Positions 25,587 through 36,010 of a DNA stretch of 64,000 nt are shown in pieces. How positions within the stretch are numbered: position 1 is the stretch's first letter; each line of letters starts with the position of its first letter. The notes beneath the pieces are model-generated. The model searched no databases. It was not told where the DNA came from and was given only the letters and a program-made list of their open reading frames with translations. The position numbers and the translations under genes are program-made. The DNA is from Caprella mutica (lineage: Eukaryota; Arthropoda; Malacostraca; Amphipoda; Caprellidae), in the NCBI GenBank assembly GCA_947561585.1, contig CANNZV010000846.1, positions 1 to 64,000 of the forward strand, given 5' to 3'.

Positions 25587-25636
25587 GTGTCCGAGGATGT
25601 GTAGCTGTCCGATAACTCGTATTTTCCCCTTTTTTG
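25587..25636. mobile_element. Solo right end of a GGGTAAG-family MITE
   Basis: GTGTAGCTGTCCGATAACTC followed by GTATTTTCCCCT; no left end. Confidence 0.5.
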
Positions 25637-25758
25637 ACTGATGGTACCTGAAGGGTAGCTCTGGGCGTAACTTTTCACCGTTATGGCCCGGGCCTACAAA
25701 CCCCCGGGGCACCTCTCTCTCCTTCCGCATACCGGCCCCGGGAAAAGTCTTACTAACC

Positions 25759-25946
25759 TAGGGTAAGTTACGAGTTGTGGATTGGTTATGCATTTTCGAT
25801 CATGTATGAACAAATGCAACTTAACTCGTTATTTTAATTGTTATCCATGATACCTGCAGGTATCATGGATACCAATTAAAATAAGTTACTTTTTTATGAT
25901 CGAAAATGTGGAACCGTTCGACAACTCAGAACGTACCTGTCGTATT
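25759..25946. mobile_element. GGGTAAG-family MITE with doubled core
   Basis: TAGGGTAAGTTACGAGTTGT at the left and CGACAACTCAGAACGTACC at the right. The core is TATCCATGATACC, TGCA, GGTATCATGGATA, an exact palindrome. Confidence 0.85.
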
Positions 25947-26014
25947 TTTTTTTTTGGCGACAATATGCTAACTAAACTATGTTCGATTTTAAATTAAATT
26001 TAAAAAGTTGACAT

Positions 26015-26602
26015 AACTGTCCTATGTCTATTAACCGACATGTCCTATGTCTATTAACCGACATGTCCTATGTCTATTAACCGACATGTCCTATGTCTAT
26101 TAACCGACATGTCCTATGTCTATTAACCGACATGTCCTATGTCTATTAACCGACATGTCCTATGTCTATTAACCGACATGTCCTATGTCTATTAACCGAC
26201 ATGTCATATGTCTATTAACCGACATGTCCTATGTCTATTAACCGACATGTCCTATGTCTATTAACCGACATGTCCTATGTCTATTAACCGACATGTCCTA
26301 TGTCTATTAACCGACATGTCCTATGTCTATTAACCGACATGTCCTATGTCTATTAACCGACATGTCCTATGTCTATTAACCGACATGTCCTATGTCTATT
26401 AACCGACATGTCCTATGTCTATTAACCGACATGTCCTATGTCTATTAACCGACATGTCCTATGTCTATTAACCGACATGTCCTATGTCTATTAACCGACA
26501 TGTCCTATGTCTATTAACCGACATGTCCTATGTCTATTAACCGACATGTCCTATGTCTATTAACCGACATGTCCTATGTCTATTAACCGACATGTCCTAT
26601 GT
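26015..26602. repeat. 23-bp minisatellite, almost homogeneous
   Basis: About 25 units containing CCTATGTCTATTAACCGACA. One unit reads GTCATATG; all others appear identical, so amplification was recent. ACATGT at the unit junction is palindromic. Confidence 0.95.
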
Positions 26603-27041
26603 CCATCTCCACTAACCTACCCGCCTGCATACAATATTGTCCATAACATCCACTGCATGTCCCTATGCACTTACATAGCCATTACCCAATGCAAGTGCAT
26701 ATTATATACACACTCAGTAACATAGTTTTACCTCTAACTGGTTTTTCACTCTTCACATCTTGTTATTTTCGTGCATTGGTACTTCTCGAGGATATGTATA
26801 TGTCAAGACTGTTTACTTGTGGAATTATAAATTTAGCTTGTATATAATGGAACTATTCATATTATTAAATTTAAATCATGTGATATTTCCTCGGCAAAAT
26901 TCCCATTTTTTTAAATTCTTTTTTCCTTCTCATTCTCTAATTTTTTTTTTATTTTTTTTTTGTAATTACTTTCAAATTTAATTTTTTTTTTTTAATTTCT
27001 TCCTCTTTTTCTTGCGTTCTCCATCAGTCCGTTTTTCTTCA
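26603..27041. other. AT-rich sequence with long T-runs
   Basis: No exon or element recognised; poly-T-rich stretch 26930-27010. Confidence 0.4.
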
Positions 27042-27074
27042 ATTCATCTAACCGTGACATACGGTTAGATGAAT
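27042..27074. repeat. Perfect 14-bp hairpin
   Basis: ATTCATCTAACCGT and its exact complement are separated by GACAT. Too short for a microRNA precursor. No tandem or dispersed copies were recognised. Confidence 0.8.
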
Positions 27075-27521
27075 CTTTTTCTATTTTGAAATGAATTGCA
27101 CATTCTAACTAAGAACCTCCCCCATTTAATTACCCCCATTAAAACCTTTCCCCCATTTAAAACTTTAACCAACCCCTTCATTTAATATACATTCACTTAA
27201 ATAACTTAACAATCCATCTGCACGAAATAGCTTTCTTGCATCCATTTAAATCTCAAACAGTTACAATTTTTGATGATAGATCACTTATCATTTTTTAATA
27301 GTATTGCCATAATTTAAATACGTTCAAACCAATTAACTAAAATTAATAAATCCTTTCACATTTACTTCCAGTCAGTTATTTTTTATTGGTATTATATATA
27401 TAAATTTGATATTAATATTATATATTTCAAAGTGCATATTTCCATTAGAAAGGTCACAATGAGCAGGTCATAGTATTGCAATATATCAGATGGCATTTCA
27501 CAACACAAAGAAATAGAGTGC

Positions 27522-27544
27522 ATTATATATATATATATATATAT
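27522..27544. repeat. (AT)n microsatellite
   Basis: About eleven AT dinucleotides. Confidence 0.9.
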
Positions 27545-27611
27545 TATTGACTCCAATATATATTATTTTTATGTTCATTAGTTATTTTGAGATGTTCTAC
27601 TTTCGCTTTCA

Positions 27612-28002
27612 TTTTCCCTCTTATTTTGTCCCATTTCCCCTCTACATTTTGTCCTATTTTCCCTCTTATATTTTTTCCCATTCTCCCTCTTATATTTTTT
27701 CCCATTCTCCCTCTTATATTTTTTCCCATTCTCCCTCTTATATTTTTTCCCATTTCCCCTCTACATTTTGTCCTATTTTCCCTCTTTGTATTTTGTCCCA
27801 TTTTCCCTCTCGCATTTTTGTCCCCTTTTCCCTCTCGCATTTTGTCCCATTTCCCTCTCGCATTTTGTCTCATTTCCCTCTCGCATTTTGTCCCATTATC
27901 CCTCTCGTATTTTGTCCCATTTCCCTCTCGCATTTTGTCCCATTTTCCCTCTCACATTTTGTCCCATTTTCCCTCGTTTTATTTTTACCCCCCCCCCCCC
28001 CC
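27612..28002. repeat. Polypyrimidine minisatellite (22-24 bp) ending in poly-C
   Basis: Left units are 24 bp (CCCATTCTCCCTCTTATATT type) and right units about 22 bp (TTTGTCCCATTTCCCTCTCG type). Over 350 bp the + strand is almost all C and T, and it ends in a run of at least 14 C. Proline/phenylalanine/serine frames across it are by-products. Confidence 0.9.
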
Positions 28003-28900
28003 TCCAAACCCCCCTCCTCTCCATTTCTCAACACACCGAATTGTCTCCACTCTCAACCCCCCTCATCCCGACTCCCTCTTATTTCTAATGTTGTTTTGTC
28101 ACACCGGGGAGGGGAGGGTTTATTTGTTCGTGTCGCCTTTAGGGGTCAGTGCGATACAAATAATAAATAAAAACACTGACCAATGCAAAGAAAATTACTA
28201 TTATTTGTTCATAAATATTTATATTTATTCTAATGTCAATGTTAACCCTTTCTTTTCGGTGTATTTATTTAATTTTAATTCTACTGTTCAGTAAAACAAT
28301 TAAATTATTCTAACAATAAATACATATCATTATGAAGTGAAAAATTAAAAAATTTGACCTAAAAAAAAGTTTAAAAATGTATAGAAAATTTTTTGACCTA
28401 AAAAGTATTGAAAAACGTGACTTAAATAATTGTAAACTTATTTTGTAGATCTAAAATTTCTCATTTAAATATATTGCAATAGGTGTATAACCTTTAATTA
28501 CTAATTATTTATAGATTATCTTTTTTCAATTGTTTCAATTCGTAATTGCACAACTATTGATAGTTTTTTTTTTTTGTAATTCTTTTACACATTAGAGTGC
28601 TCAGTAGCGATGTTAAGCAACTTTAATGCTCTACTTCATCCTATCTCCTTGGGACTGTAAGGGCCAAAGTCTCGTGCAAATGCACAGCACTTAGCCCTCA
28701 CTTACCTTACAGTGACTCAGCATATTTCGCTACCTAATCTTGTCATTTTAAATCTTAGATCATTCTGATGTTTTGATGGAATAATTAATTGAGTTACAAC
28801 TTCCTCAGTGTAATCATTGAAGCCGTTATTTTTATTCAATTATTTGTTTATTCATTTAAAATCCAAAAGTTAAATAAATAAACCAAATTTGCACTAGGGG

Positions 28901-29058
28901 GGTAAGTTCTTAATTATCGGTCAGTTCCACATTTTCGGTCACGTAAGAAAAAACGATATAATAATTATTATTTAATTTTAGTTGGTATCCATGATACCAA
29001 CTAAAATTGAATACTCATTATTATATCGCTTTTTCCGATAATTAAGAACTTATATCCT
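28901..29058. mobile_element. GGGTAAG-family MITE
   Basis: GGGTAAGTTCTTAATTATCG at the left and CGATAATTAAGAACTTATAT at the right; the core TTAGTTGGTATCCATGATAC is followed directly by CAACTAAAAT. The right arm lacks the ATGTGGAACTG segment. Confidence 0.8.
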
Positions 29059-29337
29059 ACTTTAAATATTCATTATTTTATAACAATTAAGCACTATCAA
29101 TTTTCTTCCTACCATAAATGAACTCTATTTTTGGTATTAAATAACATTTCACGGCTATAATGACCAGTCGGTTAGCACGACCATCAGTCTGTTTTATCTT
29201 GCAAAGGAGTATAGTACGGTATCCTGTTTGCTAGATTATATTTATACTGAAATGAAGTAATTAGATATTTTGCGTCATGTCACAGATAAAAATATGTGTG
29301 TAATCTTTATACTAAACAAGTGTACTCACCCGTTAGG

Positions 29338-29430
29338 ACACGTTCACACTACGAGCGGCGCGGCGCTGAAAATAAACAATGATATTTATTACGCTCCGCT
29401 CCGCGACCGCTTGTAGTGTGTACTTACCCA
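29338..29430. mobile_element. Small GC-rich inverted-repeat element
   Basis: ACACGTTCACACTACGAGCG faces CGCTTGTAGTGTGTACTTAC across about 50 bp. CGCGGCGCTG-type sequence inside is unusual for this window. Confidence 0.5.
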
Positions 29431-29737
29431 TAAGAATTAAGTGTTATCAATTGCATCACTATAAATATTCGTGTAGATTTGATTGCAGTTATTAGTTCAA
29501 TAATGAATATAATATTATAACTATATCATAGACATAGAGTCAGAGTTTATAAACCTTATGACAGATGTTAAAAACTTACACTGTGGAATCGTAAATTTTA
29601 AATAATTTCTAATTCAGTTATAGAAATAATCATTTATTTGACTCATATCAGTCATGCTACCACCTGTTAGCATAGGTGTTCATGCTACCACCTGTTAACA
29701 TATTCAGCCTAATCTATACTAATAATTTCCTTAGTAT

Positions 29738-29997
29738 GTTTATTTATTTATTTGGTGTCCGCTTTTACACTATGGGTATTAAACATGAAGAATGTAACTA
29801 TGATACGCCCGGGAATATATTGACTTGATATCTAAATTCCCCTGTTTTTATTCAATTTTTAAATGTATTTAATCTATAAAATAAATTAGACTATGCAGAA
29901 AATTTGATTTTAATTGAATTCATTAAAAGTAACGTAATAACAGGAAATTAATTGGTATTGATGATGACCCGTTATTTTTAACGGGAAAGTATACTAG
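29738..29997 (+). mobile_element. Helitron-like non-autonomous element, copy 1
   Basis: About 260 bp, shared in opposite orientation with 30549-30795. The right end has a perfect hairpin (CCCGTTATTTTTAACGGG), eight bases, then CTAG followed by T, as expected for a Helitron 3' end. The left boundary is not resolved. Confidence 0.45.
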
Positions 29998-30154
29998 TTT
30001 CTGAATATTAATCAAAGCGTGACAGACCACATCATAAAGATAAGGAAACTATTTTGGGGGGTGATCATATCTAACTTGAACATTTTAATGGAATAAAATC
30101 ATTTTTAAAAATAAAAATTTAATACTTGGTTATATAAATAGTTTTCTTTTAAGA

Positions 30155-30390
30155 TTTTGAAATCATTTCTAAAATTTTGAAATTATTTCTAAAATTTTGA
30201 AATTATTTCTAAAATTTTGAAATTATTTCTAAAATTTTGAAATTATTTCTAAAATTTTGAAATTATTTCTAAAATTTTGAAATTATTTCTAAAATTTTGA
30301 AATTATTTCTAAAATTTTGAAATTATTTCTAAAATTTTGAAATTATTTCTAAAATTTTTAATTTATTTCTGAATTTTGAAATTTATTTCT
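30155..30390. repeat. 20-bp AT-only minisatellite
   Basis: About eleven units of AATTATTTCTAAAATTTTGA, degenerating into T- and A-runs at the right. AAAATTTT is palindromic. Confidence 0.95.
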
Positions 30391-30486
30391 AAAATTTTGA
30401 AAAAAAAAATTCTAATTTTTTTTTTAATTCTGATTTTTTTTCTAATTTTTTTTAGGTTTCTTTATAATATTGAAATCATAACTTAA

Positions 30487-30906
30487 ATTAAGTTCAGAGT
30501 TACCGGACGTTACCTCCTTTTCGATCATAAATGAAAAATATATATATTACTAGTGTACTTTCCCGTTAAAAATAACGGGTCATCATCAATACCAATTTAT
30601 AACCTATCTTTAGGTTACTTTCAATGAATTCAAAATAAATTTTCTGCATAGTCTAATTTATTTCATAGATTAAATACATTTAAAAATTGAATAAAAACAA
30701 GGAATTTGAAGTCGATATATTCCCGTGCGTATCATAGTTACATTCTTCATGTTTAATACCCGTCGTGTAAAAGCGGACACCAAATAAATGACCTCACTAT
30801 GGGTATTATTAGGATAGATAATTATTATTTAACTTTTATTTAAATTACAACTTTCTTCTCATATGATCGTAAATGTGGAACTGTCCGATAACTCGGAACT
30901 AACCCT
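30487..30906. mobile_element. GGGTAAG-family MITE split by a nested element
   Basis: Left arm at 30487-30548 (AAGTTCAGAGTTACCGGACG) and right arm at 30850-30906 (GTGGAACTGTCCGATAACTC, then GGAACTAACCCT). The Helitron-like element sits between them. Confidence 0.75.
30549..30795 (-). mobile_element. Helitron-like non-autonomous element, copy 2, inside a MITE
   Basis: Opposite-orientation copy of 29738-29997. Its end at 30549 reads ACTAGTGTACTTTCCCGTTA, i.e. hairpin then CTAG on the minus strand. Nesting shows it moved after the MITE inserted. Confidence 0.5.
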
Positions 30907-30964
30907 ATATAAACATTTAAAATCATAACTGTGAAGCTATAGAGTATAGAAGATTATGTGGGAT

Positions 30965-31345
30965 ACCCTCTCAATCTCCTATGCCCCCACCATAACTTTC
31001 TCTCTCAATCTTCTATGGCCCCACCATAACTTTTCCCTCTTAATCTTCTATGGCCCCACCATAACTTTTCCCTCTTAATTTTCTATGGCCCCACCATAAC
31101 TTTTCCCTCTTAATTTTCTATGGCCCCACCATAACTTTTCCCTCTCAATCTTCTATGGCCCCACCATAACTTTTCCCTCTTAATTTTCTATGGCCCCACC
31201 ATAACTTTTCCCTCTCAATCTCCTATGCCCCCACCATAACTTTCTATATCAATCTCCTATGCCCCCACCATAACTTTCTCTCTCAATCTTCTATGGCCCC
31301 ACCATAACTTTTCCCTCTTAATCTTCCATAGCCCTACCATAACTT
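30965..31345. repeat. 35-bp minisatellite derived from a MITE arm
   Basis: About eleven units containing CTATGGCCCCACCATAACTT and TTCCCTCTTAAT, with sub-variants CTATGCCCCC and TTTCTCTCTC. The unit is the reverse complement of the arm of the MITE at 21173-21262. Confidence 0.95.
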
Positions 31346-31448
31346 TCTTGAAAATGACTAATTATAAACAAAATAATACAAGAGAAGTGCATTATAATAA
31401 ATCTTTGAAAAGAAACTCTAAAACTTGTGAAATCTTTGGTGATTACTA

Positions 31449-31618
31449 GGGTTGTGACAATATGCATTCAAAATCATATATCCTGAAAATATTATAGACT
31501 GATTGAATTAAAGACTATTGAATCATTCTAAACCAGCGGTATATAGTATTCGATACCATTTCATTTCGTCTATGATATTCTTGAGATCTATGATTTTAAA
31601 AGCATATTGTCACAACCC
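31449..31618. mobile_element. GGGTTGTGACA-family MITE, copy 1
   Basis: CTAGGGTTGTGACAATATGC at the left and GCATATTGTCACAACCCTA at the right; internal ATGGTATCGAATACTATAT (here on the opposite strand) is shared with copies at 47919 and 54834. About 170 bp. Confidence 0.9.
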
Positions 31619-31983
31619 TATTCATTACTATTTTTTTCTATTAAGGGTCTTCAAGGATTGAATGTATTATTCAAATATTGATGTAGTAATTGCGGTAGTA
31701 TATTTCCTAGTGTGTCATCATCCTTCGAGTGAGTGTTTACAATCCTTGAAGTTGTTTGTAGTTGCCCTAAAGAGCGGAAAAGAACTCTCCTCAAACGCCA
31801 TTCATTCAATAGATTTGGTCGGTACAAACACTGAGGGTATGTACACGGTTAATGCGACTACGCCGCTTAATGCGACCAAAAAGAGAGAAAGTAGCGGTCA
31901 TCTTTTGATCTTCATTTGGTCTTGAACTGTTGCAATTTTGATTACCAATTTATGTTTATTTTTTCAATTGATATCTGTAGCCA

Positions 31984-32375
31984 CGGTTTAGTTTGTTCGT
32001 GGAGCCACTTTCCTTTGTGACTGCATCTCTGATGCCCCTTGTATTTGATTTCCTTTTGATGTCAGCAATATGGCCATTGGTTCCGAAGCAGACGTTAAAC
32101 CCCTACGAAATTGCATTGATTATTTCATTCGCTCGAATGCTTTATTCAATATTAACTCTTCATTTTCCTCTTACGATATCAGTGTTTTAAGTTTTATTTG
32201 TCAGGTGACTTTTTTCACGGAGCCACTTTCCTTTCTGTCTGCTTCTTCTAGTCCCTTGTATTTAATTTACTTTTGATGTCATCAATATGGCCTTTGGTTC
32301 CGAAGCAGAGGTTAAACCCCTACGAAATTGCATTGATTATTTTATTCGCTCTTATACTTTATTCAATATTAACTT
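31984..32375 (-). mobile_element. Tandem pair of SINE-like fragments
   Basis: 31984-32165 and 32203-32375 share both the repeat (GGAGCCACTTTCCTTT to AGACGTTAAACCCC) and flanking sequence (TACGAAATTGCATTGATTAT). A segmental tandem duplication of about 220 bp is therefore likelier than two insertions. Confidence 0.7.
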
Positions 32376-32927
32376 TATGTTAAATCTTTTTCTTCCTATT
32401 TTATTTTTGGAATTATTTGTTGCTTTACTGAGTTTAATCTCATGAAGGGGTCACCACAGGGATTTTATAGGTCCTTTCTTTTTCAATGTATTCTGTCAAA
32501 GCTCGAAGAGACTGAAATGTAACACACTTGATGGAAGTCGTCATCTTGACTCTAAAATAAAATAGATTGCATGTTTACCTACCTACATGGGAAGATTAAA
32601 ATTTAGGTTATAACTTAACAAATTTTCTGATTGGTTGCAAGCGGTGATTTTAAAATATTTTGTTAAAACATGTTTTTACCAAAATTAAACAGGATTGTCA
32701 TTAGTAAAAATGAACGTAAATATCTTATTTATGAACAGTTTGTGTTAGTTAAAATTTCTTTGAATTAAATATTCGGTCTTATTTTTTGTTTTAGTTTTAT
32801 ACATTAAAATCTATGAATCTTGTTGGATTATTAGCGAAAAAACAAAAAATTATTCTATTATATTTCAATCTCATTTGATTCATATTTTATATCTCGCATT
32901 TTTACTAATTTTCTATTCCTTCCACAG
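32376..32927. other. Intron sequence before the GT31 exons
   Basis: AT-rich and without recognisable elements. It ends in a pyrimidine-rich acceptor (TATTCCTTCCACAG). Confidence 0.5.
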
Positions 32928-33160
32928 ATGACAAATCTGTCGTTACGAGCGTCTCTTCCAGCGTCAGCAAAACCATCAACGGAGTGGAAGTTCACGTCAA
33001 CGACCAGAAGAAGTCCGTCAACAACGCGTCCGCCGATGCTACGGCAGTCAAAGTAACTCCGGGTGCTTCCAAGTCAGTCACCTCGTCGACAAGGACTGTG
33101 GTCAAGAAAACTGTGAAGAAGAATGCTCTTTCCATTGAGTATTTGAAGGGTCCTCACAAG
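32928..33160 (+). CDS. GT31 gene, exon before the catalytic exon
   Basis: 78 residues rich in Ser, Thr, Val and Lys, ending at a donor (CACAAG|GTATTTG) in phase 0. The acceptor is at 926-927 of this kilobase (phase 1). Content suggests the end of the Golgi stem, leading into the catalytic domain in the next exon. GC content and codon use are clearly higher than in the flanking introns. The phase-1 start matches the phase-1 end of the exon at 591-1607. Confidence 0.8.
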
Positions 33161-33420
33161 GTATTTGATTACTAAGTAATTATACATTAATAAATCGAAA
33201 ATGCCGTACATACATTCTAGTTTCAATTTGTGAAATAAATCAATAATGATTAAGAATGTAGCTATTAGCTGAATTCCCTTTAATAAAGCTTTTGGTTTCG
33301 AAACAGATGTTAAATCCTTACTAAATTAATTAACTGATATTCTTGAAAGAAATTTAGCTTGGACTCGGTTCCATTTATCCCTTCCTAAACTTTGTAATTA
33401 ATTATGATATTTGTTTGCAG
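33161..33420 (+). other. Intron between the two GT31 exons
   Basis: GT at 33161 and AG at 33419-33420 (TTTGTTTGCAG). It contains a small SINE-like remnant near 33290-33320. Confidence 0.8.
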
Positions 33421-34242
33421 GTGGGAGACCTTTACACACCGGGCTTTGCCGTGGCCCATGAGGATGTCTGCCCCAACAATGGACGGGACCTTAAAGTGGC
33501 TGTGTTCATAACCTCTGCTCCAAACCATGAACGTCACCGGACAGCTGTTCGGCAAACCTGGGGCCACTTCGCCCTCAGAAGGGACGTGGTGATGCTCTTT
33601 ATGGTAGGCAGGACGGACAAGCCCGAAGTACAGACCATGATCGATAATGAGAACGAGAGGTACGGTGATATCATCCAAAGCAACGTCATAGATCACTATC
33701 GTAACCTGACGCTGAAATCGACGGCGATGTTCGAATGGATAAAAACCTACTGTTCGGAAGTTCCCTTCGTTCTGAAAACCGATGACGATATGTACATCAA
33801 TATGCCCCTCCTCTTCGCTTTTATCGACTCTAAGCACAATGAAAAGAGGGTCATGTATGGACGTCTCGGAAAAGGGTGGAAACCCGTTCGCAGTAAGCGC
33901 TCCAAGTACTACGTGGATATTGCCACCTACGCCAAATCTACGTACCCACCGTTTGTAACGGGTCCCGCCTACTTGTTCACAAGTGATATTGTGGAGGAGA
34001 TTTATAATCAAATACTTAATACAGATTACCTATTCTTAGAAGATGTTTTTATAACGGGGATAATAGGTGAATATTTAAAGATTAGGCGGATAGCCGACGC
34101 TAGGTTTAGAAACGACAAGATAAAACTTACCGATACCTGTAGGTTAATGCAGACGATATCAATTCATATGGTCAAGTATGAAGAACAATTTGACATCTAT
34201 AAACGTACTTTAGACGGTAAAACGAAATGCAAACCTAAGTAG
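33421..34242 (+). CDS. Beta-1,3-galactosyltransferase-type glycosyltransferase (GT31), catalytic exon
   Basis: Encodes 273 residues to a TAG stop. GT31 enzymes are Golgi type II membrane proteins that transfer Gal, GlcNAc or GalNAc in beta-1,3 linkage from UDP-sugars. The family motifs are all present in order: RHRTAVRQTWG near the start, VVMLFMVGR, DIIQ followed by DHYRNLTLKS, the metal-binding KTDDDMYINMP, YPPFVTGPAYLF, and LEDVFITG. The domain is complete with no frameshift. The acceptor specificity (B3GALT, B3GNT or B3GALNT type) cannot be read from motifs. The exon starts in phase 0 after HK of the previous exon. The transmembrane anchor is not seen in the window and should lie in an upstream exon. 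Confidence 0.93.
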   Translation: MGDLYTPGFAVAHEDVCPNNGRDLKVAVFITSAPNHERHRTAVRQTWGHFALRRDVVMLFMVGRTDKPEVQTMIDNENERYGDIIQSNVIDHYRNLTLKSTAMFEWIKTYCSEVPFVLKTDDDMYINMPLLFAFIDSKHNEKRVMYGRLGKGWKPVRSKRSKYYVDIATYAKSTYPPFVTGPAYLFTSDIVEEIYNQILNTDYLFLEDVFITGIIGEYLKIRRIADARFRNDKIKLTDTCRLMQTISIHMVKYEEQFDIYKRTLDGKTKCKPK

Positions 34243-34498
34243 CATTTGTGGACCTTTTTATTTAAATATTTTGGTCTTTCTTTATAATGTTTGTGTATTA
34301 TTTTTGTGATAAGTGAGCTGGAGAGTGAAAACTCTGCACTGACTGTCGGTTCTAGTGTTTTTTTTAGATGTTGAAAAAGACAGTTTTGTGCATAATCCTT
34401 ACCAGCTCGAGTTAAGTTATGTCTACGTGTATATTTATTCTTATATTGTGGTTTAAATTCCACTTGTGATAGATTGATTGAGTGCGTTTTAGTTTATA

Positions 34499-34504
34499 AA
34501 TAAA
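34499..34504 (+). terminator. Poly(A) signal AATAAA of the GT31 gene
   Basis: AATAAA about 256 bases after the stop codon, immediately followed by the 32/33-bp array. Confidence 0.65.
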
Positions 34505-34514
34505 GACATTTTGG

Positions 34515-35105
34515 GTGGTTAAGGGAGGCTAAATACCGATAGTTTCCGTTGTTAGGGAGGCCAACTACCGATAGTTTCAATTGTTAGGTAGGCCAACTAC
34601 CGATAGTTTCAATTGTTAGGGAGGCCAACTACCGATAGTTTCAATTGTTAGGGAGGCCAACTACCGATAGTTTCAATTGTTAGGGAGGCCAACTACCGAT
34701 AGTTTCAATTGTTAGGAGGCCAACTACCGATAGTTTCAATTGTTAGGAAGGCCAACTACCGATAGTTTCCATTGTTAGGGAGGCCAACTACCGATAGTTT
34801 CCATTGTTAGGGAGGCCAACTACCGATAGTTTCAATTGTTAGGGAGGCCAACTACCGATAGTTTCAATTGTTAGGGAGGCCAACTACCGATTGTCTAGCT
34901 TTGTTAGGGAGGCCAACTACCGATTGTCTAGCTTTGTTAGGGAGGCCAACTACCGATTGTCTAGCTTTGTTAGGGAGGCCAACTACCGATTGTCTAGCTT
35001 TGTTAGGGAGGCCAACTACCGATTGTCTAGCTTTGTTAGGGAGGCCAACTACCGATTGTCTAGCTTTGTTAGGGAGGCCAACTACCGATTGTCTAGCTTT
35101 GTTGC
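34515..35105. repeat. 32/33-bp minisatellite with TTAGGG in each unit
   Basis: About eleven 32-bp units (GCCAACTACCGATAGTTTCA then ATTGTTAGGGAG) followed by seven 33-bp units (GATTGTCTAGCTTTGTTAGG type). The 32-bp unit has the hairpin AACTA-CCGA-TAGTT. It begins about ten bases after the poly(A) signal, so it lies in the 3' flank or in the end of longer transcripts. Confidence 0.95.
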
Positions 35106-35220
35106 GTACTGGAGACTAAAGTAGTGGATATTGAATTAATTTTAGTACATTAAAAACTGATAATAAATGATCTAATATCTAGTATTCAAAATGTAACAAT
35201 TTTTTTCAAGTTTAGGTGTA

Positions 35221-35346
35221 CTGGGGTAAGTTCCGAGTTATCGGGCAGTTCCAAATTTTTGATATCAGAAAAAAATAATAGATACTATATAATATTTTCA
35301 TTTATGATCGTAGATGTGGAATCGCCCGATAACTCGGAACATGTCC
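35221..35346. mobile_element. GGGTAAG-family MITE
   Basis: GGGGTAAGTTCCGAGTTATC at the left and CCCGATAACTCGGAACATGT at the right; short AT interior. Confidence 0.85.
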
Positions 35347-36010
35347 TACATATATTAACCATGTTCCTATTCCACAGTTTTGAAACTAACGCCATTTTTA
35401 ATTTCTAAAGTTGCGTACATTTCTAGTTTTAAAAAATATTCACCATTTGCAACCTATGTTGCGATACCCAAAAGCAAGGAATTTCAATCACGTTACCACT
35501 TTAACTAAAATCAAACATATCAAATTTAATTAAAATGTTATGATTAATTTACCAATTAGGTAAACTTATTATTTTCAATTAGTTATTTCGAGTCATTCCA
35601 TTTTTTTAGAATTCAATTTCCCCATTGAGTTTTTTCAGAACTATTATCTAGGTAATTAATGTAGTGTTCATATATGCTCAACTATCGATACTTTTTTCGA
35701 AAAGATTTCCATAAAAGTATACATTATAAAAAACTATAAAATAATGTTCTAATCTAAATAACAATTTATAAAATCTGTGATGAGGAAAAAAAACATTAAA
35801 GTAAATTTAGCTTGAATCCTCTTAGATTATAATCTCAATTATGTTTAAATATATAAAAATATCTCGAATGTGTTCCACAATGATATTAAGTATTTATCTA
35901 TTTCAACAGTGTCATGTCCGTGAATGTTATGGCTTCTATATAAACCTACATCATAATCTGATTACTAAATTTTAACAGTATGCCTAGTCATAATCAAATA
36001 TGGTCGTAAT
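35347..36010. other. AT-rich intergenic sequence
   Basis: No feature supported. Confidence 0.4.

Noticed and set aside
27544..28294. Pro/Phe/Ser-rich and Arg/Gly/Lys-rich frames
   Set aside because: They follow the polypyrimidine array; no independent coding support.
28590..28730. Possible 5S-rRNA-derived sequence (GATGTTAAGCAACTTT)
   Set aside because: Only a short stretch resembles the 5S internal region; the rest does not fold or align as 5S rRNA.
31662..31925. 87-codon + strand frame
   Set aside because: No recognisable domain, splice signal or repeat relation.
33385..34011. 208-codon frame on the minus strand
   Set aside because: Antisense shadow of the GT31 catalytic exon.
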